Positions 1 to 6,849 of a DNA stretch of 15,377 nucleotides are shown one piece after another. Each line of letters starts with the position of its first letter. Positions within the stretch are counted from its first letter, which is position 1. Source of the DNA: Acidobacteriota bacterium. Lineage in GTDB: Bacteria > Acidobacteriota > Blastocatellia > Pyrinomonadales > Pyrinomonadaceae. A program made the position numbers and the translations under genes. The stretch lies in contig JAIVJP010000002.1 in the NCBI GenBank assembly GCA_020199975.1, forward strand, positions 1-15,377. The letters are read 5' to 3'. Below the pieces are notes generated by a model. That model was not told the origin of the DNA. It saw nothing but the letters and a program-made list of their open reading frames with translations, and ran no database searches.

Positions 1-408
1 CGATCCTTTTAGCTTCTTACCGTTGAGGGAAAACTTTAATTCGCCTTTGCGCAGCGCCAGGGAGACATCGTCGGTATTCTCAGGTTTATACGTTCCGTAG
101 TCCCAGACCATCACCGTGCCGCCACCATATTCCCCTTCAGGTATCACTCCTTCAAACTTTGCGTAGTCTACTGGGTGGTCCTCGACCTGCATTGCGAGTC
201 GCCTTACGGTTGGATCAAGCGAAGGCCCTTTGGGGACTGCCCACGACTTCAACACACCGTCGACTTCCAGCCGGAAGTCGTAATGTAACTGTGTTGCCCG
301 GTGCTTCTGAATAACGAAGAGCCGCCCAGTCCTCGTGCGTTTTTCCTTCGGACCGGGTTCGGGCGTCTTGTCGAACTTCCGCTTCTTCTTGTATTCGGTG
401 AGTGCCAT
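1..408 (-). CDS. LigD-type 3'-phosphoesterase domain protein (partial, C-terminus outside window)
   Basis: The first 136 residues can be read before the gene leaves the left edge. They match the phosphoesterase (PE) domain of bacterial NHEJ ligase LigD, which trims 3' ribonucleotides and 3' phosphates from DNA ends using Mn2+. All six residues known to be needed in the Pseudomonas enzyme appear at the expected spacing: H36 and H42 with D44 and R46 (QKHRATQLHYDFRLE), then H78 and Y82 (EDHPVDYAKFEG). The signature SWAVPKGPSLDP lies at 55-66 and GVIPEGEYGGG at 87-97. A basic N-terminal tail of about 25 residues is typical. The product could be a stand-alone PE protein or the start of full-length LigD (PE-ligase-polymerase); the window cannot tell. 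ATG at 408 is the only sensible start; the nearby AAGGA is unusually close to it. It follows rnhB by 51 bp on the same strand, so the two may be cotranscribed. Confidence 0.93.
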   Translation of the reverse strand, partial: MALTEYKKKRKFDKTPEPGPKEKRTRTGRLFVIQKHRATQLHYDFRLEVDGVLKSWAVPKGPSLDPTVRRLAMQVEDHPVDYAKFEGVIPEGEYGGGTVMVWDYGTYKPENTDDVSLALRKGELKFSLNGKKLKGS

Positions 409-414
409 GTCCTT

Positions 415-442
415 GATAACTTAAGGTAATTCCTTAACTATC
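415..442. promoter_or_regulatory. Imperfect inverted repeat upstream of the LigD-type gene
   Basis: GATAACTTAAGG and CCTTAACTATC face each other across the 5-nt spacer TAATT. The inner six base pairs (TTAAGG/CCTTAA) are perfect, and the outer GATA/TATC also pairs across a one-base bulge. It lies in the 51-bp gap between the rnhB stop and the start of the phosphoesterase gene. It could be an operator or an RNA hairpin ahead of that gene. No T-tract follows on either strand, so it does not look like an intrinsic terminator. Confidence 0.35.
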
Positions 443-459
443 TCAAAAAGTGCACGTTT

Positions 460-1332
460 CTAATGAGTTTGAGCGGATGCAACTTCCCCAGACGCATCCG
501 CCGCGGGCTCGAACAACTCAGTTTGCACCGGATCCAATCCCAGGACTTGCCGCACCCGCGCAAAGCTCCTTCGGTGGATGGGCAATGCACCGAGTTCTTT
601 AAGTGCACGGCAATGCTCGGGTGTCGGATAACCCTTATGAGATGCGAAGCCATACCCGGCGTACGTCCTATCCAGCTCAAGCATGTAGCCATCGCGTGTT
701 GTCTTCGCAATTATGGAAGCTGCTGCAATGCTAGCTGACAACGCATCCCCCCGGATGATGCCGCGCTGAGGTGTGGAGCAGTTTGGTATTCGGCGGGCAT
801 CAACAAGAACGAAATCGGGAACGCAGCTAAGACCTTGAAATGCTCGCTGCATTGCCAGTAAACCGGCGTGATAGATATTCAAACGGTCTATTTCCTCAAC
901 TTCAGCAAACCCAAATGACCAGCAGACAGCGTCGTGCTTGATGTGCTTCGCCATCTCTTCCCGGGTCTCTCCATCAAGAATCTTTTTGGAATCATTGAGC
1001 CCGCGAAGCTTGTAATTACGCGGAAGAATGACCGCTCCCGCGACAACGGGACCGGCCAGCGGGGCCATGCCTGCTTCGTCCACACCGGCGACGAAACTGT
1101 AGCCTTCTGCCCACAGCTCAATTTCAAATCGCAGCAGCGAGTGCAGGCGCTGTCCCTCAGAACGGTTACTGCGCCAACGCGCCCGAATGCGTTTCGCAAG
1201 ATGTTGAGCTCCCTGCCGCGGATCGGTCTCCAGTGCCTCGACAAGTCCTCGGGGCACACGTCGAGCATGATCGATAAACAGAGATTTTAGTTCAGGAATG
1301 GGTTTTTCTAGGAGAGCTTCTAGAGTCGGCAT
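460..1332 (-). CDS. rnhB: Ribonuclease HII with an altered GRG motif (GMA)
   Basis: The 290-residue product is RNase HII, which nicks DNA 5' of embedded ribonucleotides to start ribonucleotide excision repair and also degrades RNA-DNA hybrids. The acidic active-site residues are present: D85 and E86 (AGVDEAG), D196 (RGDALSAS) and D214 (KTTRD). Other family blocks are LNDSKKI at 112-118, DFVLVDA at 173-179, and YGFASHKGYPTPEH followed by HRRSF at the C-terminus. The first 80 residues form an N-terminal extension with a DPRQGAQHL stretch, resembling the N-terminal domain of Bacillus RnhB. The oddity is at 88-90, where the usual GRG, which contacts the ribonucleotide 2'-OH and the scissile phosphate, reads GMA. 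The codons were checked on the minus strand at 1063-1071. Activity on a single ribonucleotide may therefore differ. The C-terminal 25 residues are low complexity. Confidence 0.95.
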   Translation of the reverse strand: MPTLEALLEKPIPELKSLFIDHARRVPRGLVEALETDPRQGAQHLAKRIRARWRSNRSEGQRLHSLLRFEIELWAEGYSFVAGVDEAGMAPLAGPVVAGAVILPRNYKLRGLNDSKKILDGETREEMAKHIKHDAVCWSFGFAEVEEIDRLNIYHAGLLAMQRAFQGLSCVPDFVLVDARRIPNCSTPQRGIIRGDALSASIAAASIIAKTTRDGYMLELDRTYAGYGFASHKGYPTPEHCRALKELGALPIHRRSFARVRQVLGLDPVQTELFEPAADASGEVASAQTH

Positions 1333-1400
1333 ATTAACGCGTCGCTATTTCAAGCTATAAAGGCGTTCTGAAGTTGGGCACTCCGGTCGGGGTGCTGGTT

Positions 1401-1469
1401 AAGTTTAGAGTTCAAGCTTTAGCTTGTCCGCACCGGTAAGCCGCAACCTAAAGGTTGAACTCTGAACTT
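1401..1469. repeat. REP-like twin-hairpin palindromic element
   Basis: Arms 1401-1426 and 1444-1469 form a 26-bp imperfect inverted repeat around a 17-nt loop, with 23 Watson-Crick pairs, one G-T pair and two mismatches. Each arm also carries its own perfect 6-bp hairpin with a 2-nt loop: CAAGCTTTAGCTTG at 1413-1426 and CAACCTAAAGGTTG at 1444-1457. The two mismatches of the long stem (G1416 with G1454, C1423 with C1447) are exactly the bases that pair with each other inside the small hairpins. The element sits between the divergent starts of rnhB and the membrane protein gene, so a terminator role is unlikely. REP-like or MITE-like DNA is the best guess. No second copy was seen in this window. 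Confidence 0.6.
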
Positions 1470-1604
1470 CCGGACTCAAAATGAACCACTACCGTGAGTC
1501 GGAGTTTTTTCAGATTCCTGAAACGACGATGCTATTCTAAAACGAAAATGAGCATTGGGGCGAACGTAAAGTAACATAAGGTTTTTTTTGAACTCGCCGC
1601 CATT

Positions 1605-2136
1605 ATGGAAAACTCTTCTTCGACAATTTCCCAAAATGAGCTGCCAAGCTTGTGGTTCCGCCTGGTGGGACTTTTTCCACTAGCGTTTTTTTTAGCTCAG
1701 GCGGCTCACTACTGGAGAATCAATGAACTGGGACACATGCTCTGGATGTGTAACATCGGAAATCTGGTGCTGGGGTTGGGGGGGAATGTTTCTGTCTTCC
1801 ACATTGGCACACCTAGGCGGACTCATCGTAGGAATCTTCGCGATCAGAAGAGTAGGAATGGATCGGGCCGGGTGGCGCTATGCTCTGGGTTGGTATCTGC
1901 TCGTCCAATTTCTGTCGCGGGTGTTGACGCCGGCTAACCTAAACGTGAACGTCGCCCACCACGTCGACCCGGGATGGCAGCAAACGTTCAATGTCTACTG
2001 GGAGTTTTGGTTAGTGCTGACTCTTCTGACCGCAATAGTCCTATGGATTATCGGAACAGTGCTGCACAGGCTTTGGCCGACCAAGCGAACGGAAGAATCA
2101 AATTTCAATGTCGAACGAAAATCTAACGTCGGGTAG
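1605..2136 (+). pseudogene. Multi-pass membrane protein, frameshifted at a G7 run
   Basis: Two overlapping frames join into one plausible membrane protein of about 176 residues if one G is removed from the seven-G run at 1778-1784. The first frame starts with ATG at 1605 and gives hydrophobic segments LWFRLVGLFPLAFFLAQAAH and HMLWMCNIGNLVLGLG. The second continues as SSTLAHLGGLIVGIFAIRR, a segment around ALGWYLLVQFLSRVLT, the conserved-looking NLNVNVAHHVDPGW, and FWLVLTLLTAIVLWIIG. That makes roughly five membrane spans. I do not recognise a named function; it resembles uncharacterised membrane proteins I associate with Acidobacteria. The sequence from 1658 to 1781 is duplicated at 2637-2760, and the frameshift lies exactly at the end of that block. 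It could be a real mutation, a sequencing error in the homopolymer, or rescued by transcriptional slippage. The needed shift is +1, so ordinary -1 frameshifting does not fit. No strong ribosome site is seen. Confidence 0.7.
1658..1781 (+). repeat. 124-bp direct repeat, donor copy (inside membrane protein gene)
   Basis: This block is identical base for base to 2637-2760, including an 8-T run. Here it encodes, in frame, the first two membrane segments of the plus-strand membrane protein, so this is the likely original. Flanking bases differ on both sides. The block ends within the G7 run where the gene loses its frame. Confidence 0.95.
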
Positions 2137-2192
2137 TTGCTTGATTGGACGAAATGTTAGCGTTACGTCTAGTGTGGTATCAGCGCTCGGGC

Positions 2193-3324
2193 TTAGCTTC
2201 TCTTCTGCACGGGCACTTCTGCTAACTTCCTGCGCAGAACAGGCGCGGGTTTTTGAGCGGTACTATCCTGGCTGGCGGAACCCGGAGCATTAAAGATGTA
2301 ACTGTCGCGAGCTCGAACAGCCAGATTAGGTTGATTTACGCGCACTCGAACCTGCCGCCGTTGACCCGGTTGCGGTGGTCTCTTCGGATAAAAACCAAGG
2401 CTATACTGCCGGCGGAGCTCTTCGGCAACATTGCCGAAAGCGTAGGCGAGATTCCTTGTCGAATCAGCCTGGAATTGTCTGGCGCCTGTCCTTTCAGCGA
2501 GGTCTCGGAGATAGCGATTGGCCTGCTCGTAGTCGGCTCGGCTCGAGCCTATTCCGCCTCCGCCAGAGCGGCCTCCGCGGCCACCGCCCATCCCACCTAG
2601 AATTTGAATCAGGATATCGGCCGGTGAGGTTGGAAGCCGCCTGGTGGGACTTTTTCCACTAGCGTTTTTTTTAGCTCAGGCGGCTCACTACTGGAGAATC
2701 AATGAACTGGGACACATGCTCTGGATGTGTAACATCGGAAATCTGGTGCTGGGGTTGGGGTCTGCCTCGATCACCAGTGAACTCAGCCAAAATCCTGACG
2801 TCATCGTCGAATGAGACGACCATTACCTGATCGTCCAGGCGCAACTGGTTTACAAACGTGATAGCGGCGTCCTGAATGTCTTCGATCCTGAATCGAGTTG
2901 AACCGCTCGTATCGATCATTAACACCACGGAAAACGGTTTATCTACAGACGCAAAAAAGGCGACCTGCTGTTCGACTCCGTCCTCCCAGAGGCGGAAATC
3001 CTCCTTGGTAAGATTGGGAATGTACCTGCCATTGCGATCCGTAACGCTCACCGGGAGGGTAACAAGGGTAGTATCAACTCGAATTACGTCGCCTGCGCCA
3101 ACTTCTTCTGGTCCGCTATTGATTGTTGGAGACTGTACGCTCGGTTGCCCTGCGGTCGTGCCCGTTCCACCAAGCACCGGTGGTAGAGAGGGAGTCGAGG
3201 CGTTAGGCACCGAAGGTGTAGAATTCTGTCCTACACGGCGCTCCCGTGTCTGGGCTGTCAGAGGAATAACGAGAGCCGTGGTGAATATTGGGAGGAGCAG
3301 TAGGCGGGCGAAATTGGTCTTCAC
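2193..3324 (-). pseudogene. Secreted VWFA-domain protein, disrupted by replacement of its middle
   Basis: This was a secreted protein of the acidobacterial VWFA-related family, probably acting outside the cytoplasm. The start is GTG at 3324 with AGGAG nine bases upstream, followed by a signal peptide ending near LTAQT (residues 21-26). Codons 1-188 (3324-2761) carry the family block TTLVTLPVSVTDRNGRYI and the first half of the VWA domain with the MIDAS motif DTSGS at 138-142. From 2760 the sequence becomes a copy of the neighbouring membrane gene and runs to a stop at 2671. The C-terminal part resumes at 2636 in another frame (LPTSPADILIQILGG, a Gly/Arg-rich stretch, SSRADYEQANRYLRDLAERTG, EELRRQYSLGFYP, VRARDSYI) and ends at 2193. 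The lost middle should hold the remaining MIDAS threonine and aspartate blocks. From memory of the family about 80-120 residues are missing. As it stands the gene cannot make a complete VWA domain. Confidence 0.85.
2637..2760 (+). repeat. 124-bp direct repeat, inserted copy (inside VWFA gene)
   Basis: This is a perfect copy of 1658-1781 in the same orientation, 979 bp downstream. It lies antisense within the VWFA gene, exactly between its interrupted halves. No inverted terminal repeats, target-site duplication or transposase accompany it. The copy ends in GGGG, and its left end is CCGCC next to a Gly-coding GC-rich stretch, which could offer microhomology. Confidence 0.95.
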
Positions 3325-3520
3325 GGGATAAAACTCCTGTAAGTGCGAAGCACGATTGCTAACACGCTTTGATGTGCAGGCGCGAAAATAGATGCTTAAT
3401 AAAGGCTTGCCGGAGGGAGAGATGAACTGTGCTAAAGATACGCCTAAGGTCTGGCGTCTTCAAGCTCTTGCTGAGTAATGAAGAAGGTTGGCGTACCTTA
3501 CGGCATCACCCAACCGGGCC
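3325..3520. other. Intergenic region with no clear gene
   Basis: This is the 5' leader of the VWFA gene plus the 3' side of the M14 peptidase gene. The only recognisable signal is the AGGAG ribosome site near 3334-3338, read on the minus strand. A 6-bp stem (GGTTGG/CCAACC, 3486-3515) followed by a T-rich stretch on the minus strand might end the peptidase transcript, but it is weak. Confidence 0.4.
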
Positions 3521-6016
3521 TCAATTCAAACGCGGTCTGAGGGCGTTCCAGATGAAGGGCAGCGTACCCCAAGTCTGGCCGCGATGCTGCGGGCGAAAAG
3601 CAAAAAGAACTATTCGTCCCTTTCCCAGAGAAACTTCGGCAAGTGCGATTTGTCCCTTCAATTTATCTTCGCCCATCAGCCAGCCTGAGCGCAGCAAGTT
3701 TTCCTTTGCGTAGCGGGCAATAATATGCACCTTCGGGTCAGTTGTCTCAAACGCTGAGCTATTGATGAAGTAGGCATCAACATTGCGAGCCAACCCGCGG
3801 GCGAGAGCCTGTGTGTTATCCACCTCGAGCGAAAGCACAGAACCGGGACAGTAAAAGTCGGAGGATCGGAGTCCTTCAAGGGCGTTACGCAACGGGAGAT
3901 TGAACTGTTTGATCGGCAACTCACAAGCAGCATCAAAGCAGATAAGCGTGCCTCCCGCTTCAACGAATCCCTTAAGCTTTACCACACCTGCCGCCGAAAT
4001 GCCCCCAGTGAATTCCTCGGGATATGCTCCAGCGAGATTGCCCTCGATGATCTCGCGGGCACGCTGAGAAGGCAGAATGATGGCTTCATATTTCGCCGAG
4101 AGATCCTCTTGCCGCAGGGCGGCATCGTGCACAGAATTATAGGGCACGTTGAAGCTGTCGAAGATGAAGCGCGTCCAGCCCTCGTCCATGTTTGAGGTCC
4201 AGGCCTTGTAGATCCCAATTCTTGTCGCTCCTTGGGGCTGTCCCAGCGGGTTTACAATCGGAGAGGAGTCTGCGGTTTTCAACGGAAGGGCCAGGTCTTT
4301 ACGAACTTCATTTGCGTCGCGCACCATTGACAGTCGCCGATCAACGACGGCTTCCTGAATAGCGGTGACTGCCGGCGCATCCACACCTAACTGCATGGAC
4401 AGAGTCCATCCTGCCACGTCATAGGGACGCTCTGCTTCGCCCTGCGAGTTAGTCCGATTTGGATAGATCTGGGGTTCCAGCAAAGCCAGGACATTTCGTC
4501 TCTGTGGCTGACCTAGAAACACAATGTAGCTACTGGTCGGCACCTCGTGATATCCAGACGTGTGGGCAATGATCCTTCGGTAACTTCCCAGCTTAGCGGC
4601 CGCAGAGTTTGTGCGTTGCAAAACGTGCGGTCCATAGGCAGCATGCAACTCCCGATCGAGCCTGTGAACCTCGATGCCCTGCTCGACTAAAGCGCCAACC
4701 AGCTTAGCCACTGACTCATCGCGACCCTGACCGGCGGGAATTAGATAAGCGATTGGCTCATCAGGCGCTGCGGTAGCCGTTGTATTTTGACGGCCCAACT
4801 CATAAAAGTTTCTCAGATACTCGGAGCGGAATTTGGCAGCCATTCCGAGTACCGAGCGCGTAGCAGTCATTTCCATGTTCATGATCTCTCGCGGCCGCCA
4901 TTCCCCGCCGGGCCAGGGATCGGGAAAGTTTGTGGCTGCTTCGAGCGCGTTACGCATACCCCGCGAAGTGGATCGGGCAAGCTGCTCGCGGGTTACCGTC
5001 GTTGGAGTCATTAGCCTGGCGCTGGCTGCCTCGGAGAGAATGCCGATGGAATTATGAAAGTAGGGGGCGGTACGAAAACCACCATGCCACCAAGTGTCAT
5101 ACGTCGAGTTTGTAATCACGCCCTTAGTACCTACAGCCTGCAAGTCGGCAGCGATCTTATACCCTATCAACCCCACTTGCCGCAAAAGCAATGGCGAAAT
5201 ATTGGGATTCGCGGGATCGAAAAACGGAGGAATAAAGAATCGCGATCCATTGGGCCCCTGCTGGTGGATGTCGTAGACAATCTGCGGAAACCACTCCTTC
5301 CAGAACATGCGCGTTATGGCTTGCGTCTCTTTCAGGTTGAGCATGAACCAATCGCGATTGTCATCGTGTCCCGCGTAGTGATGATAGAGTTCGGGCGGCT
5401 CTTTCCCCTCGAACGGCGTTCCCAGTGTTTTGCGGTACCATTTAGCTACAATATCGATACCATCCGGGTTGGAAGAGGGAATTAGTATCAGAATCGTGCT
5501 TTGAAGCATTTCCCGAGTCTCTGCATCCTGGGCGCTAGCCAGCTCAAAAGCGAGTTGCATCGACATCTGGGAGGCTACGATTTCAGTCGAATGGATAGAG
5601 CACGAGACGGCGACGACCACTTTGCCGTCGCGGATCAGGCGATCGCGCTCGGCCGCAGTCGCAACATTGCGGGGATCTGCCAGCTTCTGCTGAATCTCTT
5701 TGTAACGGTTGAGCGCGAGTATGTTTTCACGGGCGCTAATCAAGGCGGCAATGATAGGACGCCGAAGTGTCGACTGTCCGATCGTCTGGACAGACACGCG
5801 GTCAGAAGCCTTGTCCAATCCTGCGAAATAGTCTGTAATCTGTCTCCAGTCGGCAATCGTCCGATCATCACCGGGTGTGAACCCGAGCACCGAGCGTGGC
5901 GACGGAATTGTTATTCGCGCCGCCGCAGGTCTCTGGGCATAAACAAGAACCGCCGGGCTGGAGCCGATTACGACAAGAAGAGTGAGACACGCCATCCGCA
6001 GCCGCTGATGAGACAT
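3521..6016 (-). CDS. Secreted M14-family zinc carboxypeptidase with C-terminal amidotransferase-like domain
   Basis: The 831-residue product is an exported M14 metallopeptidase. I chose ATG at 6016 (MSHQRLRMACLTLL) because it gives a normal signal peptide ending near VYAQR and has AAGG upstream; the reading frame extends to ATG 6124, but that would put 36 polar residues before the signal. The catalytic set is complete: zinc ligands H142 and E145 (SIHSTE) and H251 (VYDIHQQG), substrate-binding N220-R221 (HDDNRDW), and catalytic E329 (GILSEAAS). Residues from about 597 to the end (IGIYKAWTSNMDEGW, YEAIILPSQ, GKGRIVLFAFRPQHRGQTWG) form a class I amidotransferase-like fold of the kind attached to many large bacterial M14 proteins; no nucleophilic Cys motif is evident, so it is probably non-catalytic. 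It likely degrades peptides outside the cytoplasm. It is divergent from, and overlaps by 9 bp, the putative start of plsC. The second M14 gene at 12368-15323 is a broken relative. Confidence 0.9.
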   Translation of the reverse strand: MSHQRLRMACLTLLVVIGSSPAVLVYAQRPAAARITIPSPRSVLGFTPGDDRTIADWRQITDYFAGLDKASDRVSVQTIGQSTLRRPIIAALISARENILALNRYKEIQQKLADPRNVATAAERDRLIRDGKVVVAVSCSIHSTEIVASQMSMQLAFELASAQDAETREMLQSTILILIPSSNPDGIDIVAKWYRKTLGTPFEGKEPPELYHHYAGHDDNRDWFMLNLKETQAITRMFWKEWFPQIVYDIHQQGPNGSRFFIPPFFDPANPNISPLLLRQVGLIGYKIAADLQAVGTKGVITNSTYDTWWHGGFRTAPYFHNSIGILSEAASARLMTPTTVTREQLARSTSRGMRNALEAATNFPDPWPGGEWRPREIMNMEMTATRSVLGMAAKFRSEYLRNFYELGRQNTTATAAPDEPIAYLIPAGQGRDESVAKLVGALVEQGIEVHRLDRELHAAYGPHVLQRTNSAAAKLGSYRRIIAHTSGYHEVPTSSYIVFLGQPQRRNVLALLEPQIYPNRTNSQGEAERPYDVAGWTLSMQLGVDAPAVTAIQEAVVDRRLSMVRDANEVRKDLALPLKTADSSPIVNPLGQPQGATRIGIYKAWTSNMDEGWTRFIFDSFNVPYNSVHDAALRQEDLSAKYEAIILPSQRAREIIEGNLAGAYPEEFTGGISAAGVVKLKGFVEAGGTLICFDAACELPIKQFNLPLRNALEGLRSSDFYCPGSVLSLEVDNTQALARGLARNVDAYFINSSAFETTDPKVHIIARYAKENLLRSGWLMGEDKLKGQIALAEVSLGKGRIVLFAFRPQHRGQTWGTLPFIWNALRPRLN

Positions 6017-6832
6017 TCCGAAAACCCTTCGCAAAAGTTGTTCAATGAGAGTACTGCGACCTCGGCGTCGAGCACGGTCGAGTCTAGCATAAGTGGCCGT
6101 TTCAACGTCGCAGGGCGGCTGCACTATTGGTGGTCCCTATTCGTTGCCGGCGCTCTCTTAGTTATCTTGGGGATACCAGTCCTGCTTATCTCATGGCTGG
6201 TGGGAAAGCCTGAGTTGGTCTATCCATGGGCGCTATTTGGTGGACGCAATTGGCTGCGATTGAGTGGCATGAAGGTTTCAGTGAAAGGCACCGAATTTCT
6301 CGATCCGAAGCAGACTTATGTTTTCATAGCTAATCACCGCTCCTATCTCGATACGGCTACACTTTTTGTCTACACCGGAAGACGAATCGGACTGCTGGCT
6401 AAGAAGGAACTACTGAAGGTGCCGATTCTGGGATACGGCATGGGCTTCGTGAACATTATGGCCATCGACCGGTCGAATCGTGAAAGAGCATTTGAAACAA
6501 CGACCGCAGCAACGCAGCGGATTCGATCAGGAATCTCATTTGGTGTTTTTGCTGAAGGGACACGGTCGAAGCCTGGTCAGTTTCTGCCGTTCAAAAAAGG
6601 CGCATTCTACATGGCTGTTCAGGCGGGCGTTCCTATTGTGCCGGTCGCGATCAAGAACACTGATGTCTTAATGGGCAAGGGAACCGGCCAATCGAAGCCG
6701 GGTACAATCGAGTTTGTGCTACTTCCACCGATAGCTACGGCCGGGCTTTCATCTGACGAAGAAGTACAGGCTCTGGTTGAGCAAATCCATACAACGATAG
6801 CCCGGGAGTTACGGGTGGCCGAGTCAAACTAG
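6008..6832 (+). CDS. plsC: 1-acyl-sn-glycerol-3-phosphate acyltransferase (PlsC family)
   Basis: The 274-residue membrane-associated enzyme is expected to transfer an acyl chain to lysophosphatidic acid in phospholipid synthesis. All acyltransferase motifs are visible: NHRSYLD at 109-115 with catalytic H110 and D115, IDRSNR at 153-158, FAEGTRS at 181-187 and VPIVPVAIKN at 208-217. A hydrophobic N-terminal anchor lies at about 42-64 (SLFVAGALLVILGIPVLLIS). The frame stays open far upstream (from 5501), but that part is only the shadow of the M14 gene on the other strand. ATG 6008 is the first start that avoids most of it. TTG 6038 is an alternative that would remove the overlap with the divergent gene. 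The start is therefore uncertain while the domain is certain. It ends 17 bp from the stop of the convergent gene at 6850. Confidence 0.9.
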   Translation: MRHSENPSQKLFNESTATSASSTVESSISGRFNVAGRLHYWWSLFVAGALLVILGIPVLLISWLVGKPELVYPWALFGGRNWLRLSGMKVSVKGTEFLDPKQTYVFIANHRSYLDTATLFVYTGRRIGLLAKKELLKVPILGYGMGFVNIMAIDRSNRERAFETTTAATQRIRSGISFGVFAEGTRSKPGQFLPFKKGAFYMAVQAGVPIVPVAIKNTDVLMGKGTGQSKPGTIEFVLLPPIATAGLSSDEEVQALVEQIHTTIARELRVAESN

Positions 6833-6849
6833 ACTAAAGAGTTTCACCT

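Noticed and set aside
934..1290. Plus-strand open frame opposite rnhB
   Set aside because: It is a shadow of the well-supported RNase HII gene and matches no family.
1401..1469. Intrinsic terminator
   Set aside because: It lies between divergent gene starts and has no T-tract after the stem on either strand.
1778..1784. Programmed -1 ribosomal frameshifting at the G7 run
   Set aside because: Joining the two frames needs a +1 shift, and no slippery heptamer of the usual kind or downstream structure was seen. Transcriptional slippage cannot be excluded.
2637..2760. Insertion sequence or MITE inside the VWFA gene
   Set aside because: The block has no terminal inverted repeats or target duplication and is coding sequence of the neighbouring gene.
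5501..6007. Open plus-strand frame upstream of plsC (would give a 443-residue protein)
   Set aside because: It is antisense to the conserved M14 catalytic region and carries no recognisable domain; the acyltransferase sequence begins after 6008.
6017..6124. N-terminal extension of the M14 peptidase up to ATG 6124
   Set aside because: It would bury the signal peptide behind 36 polar residues and overlap plsC more; ATG 6016 has a better context.
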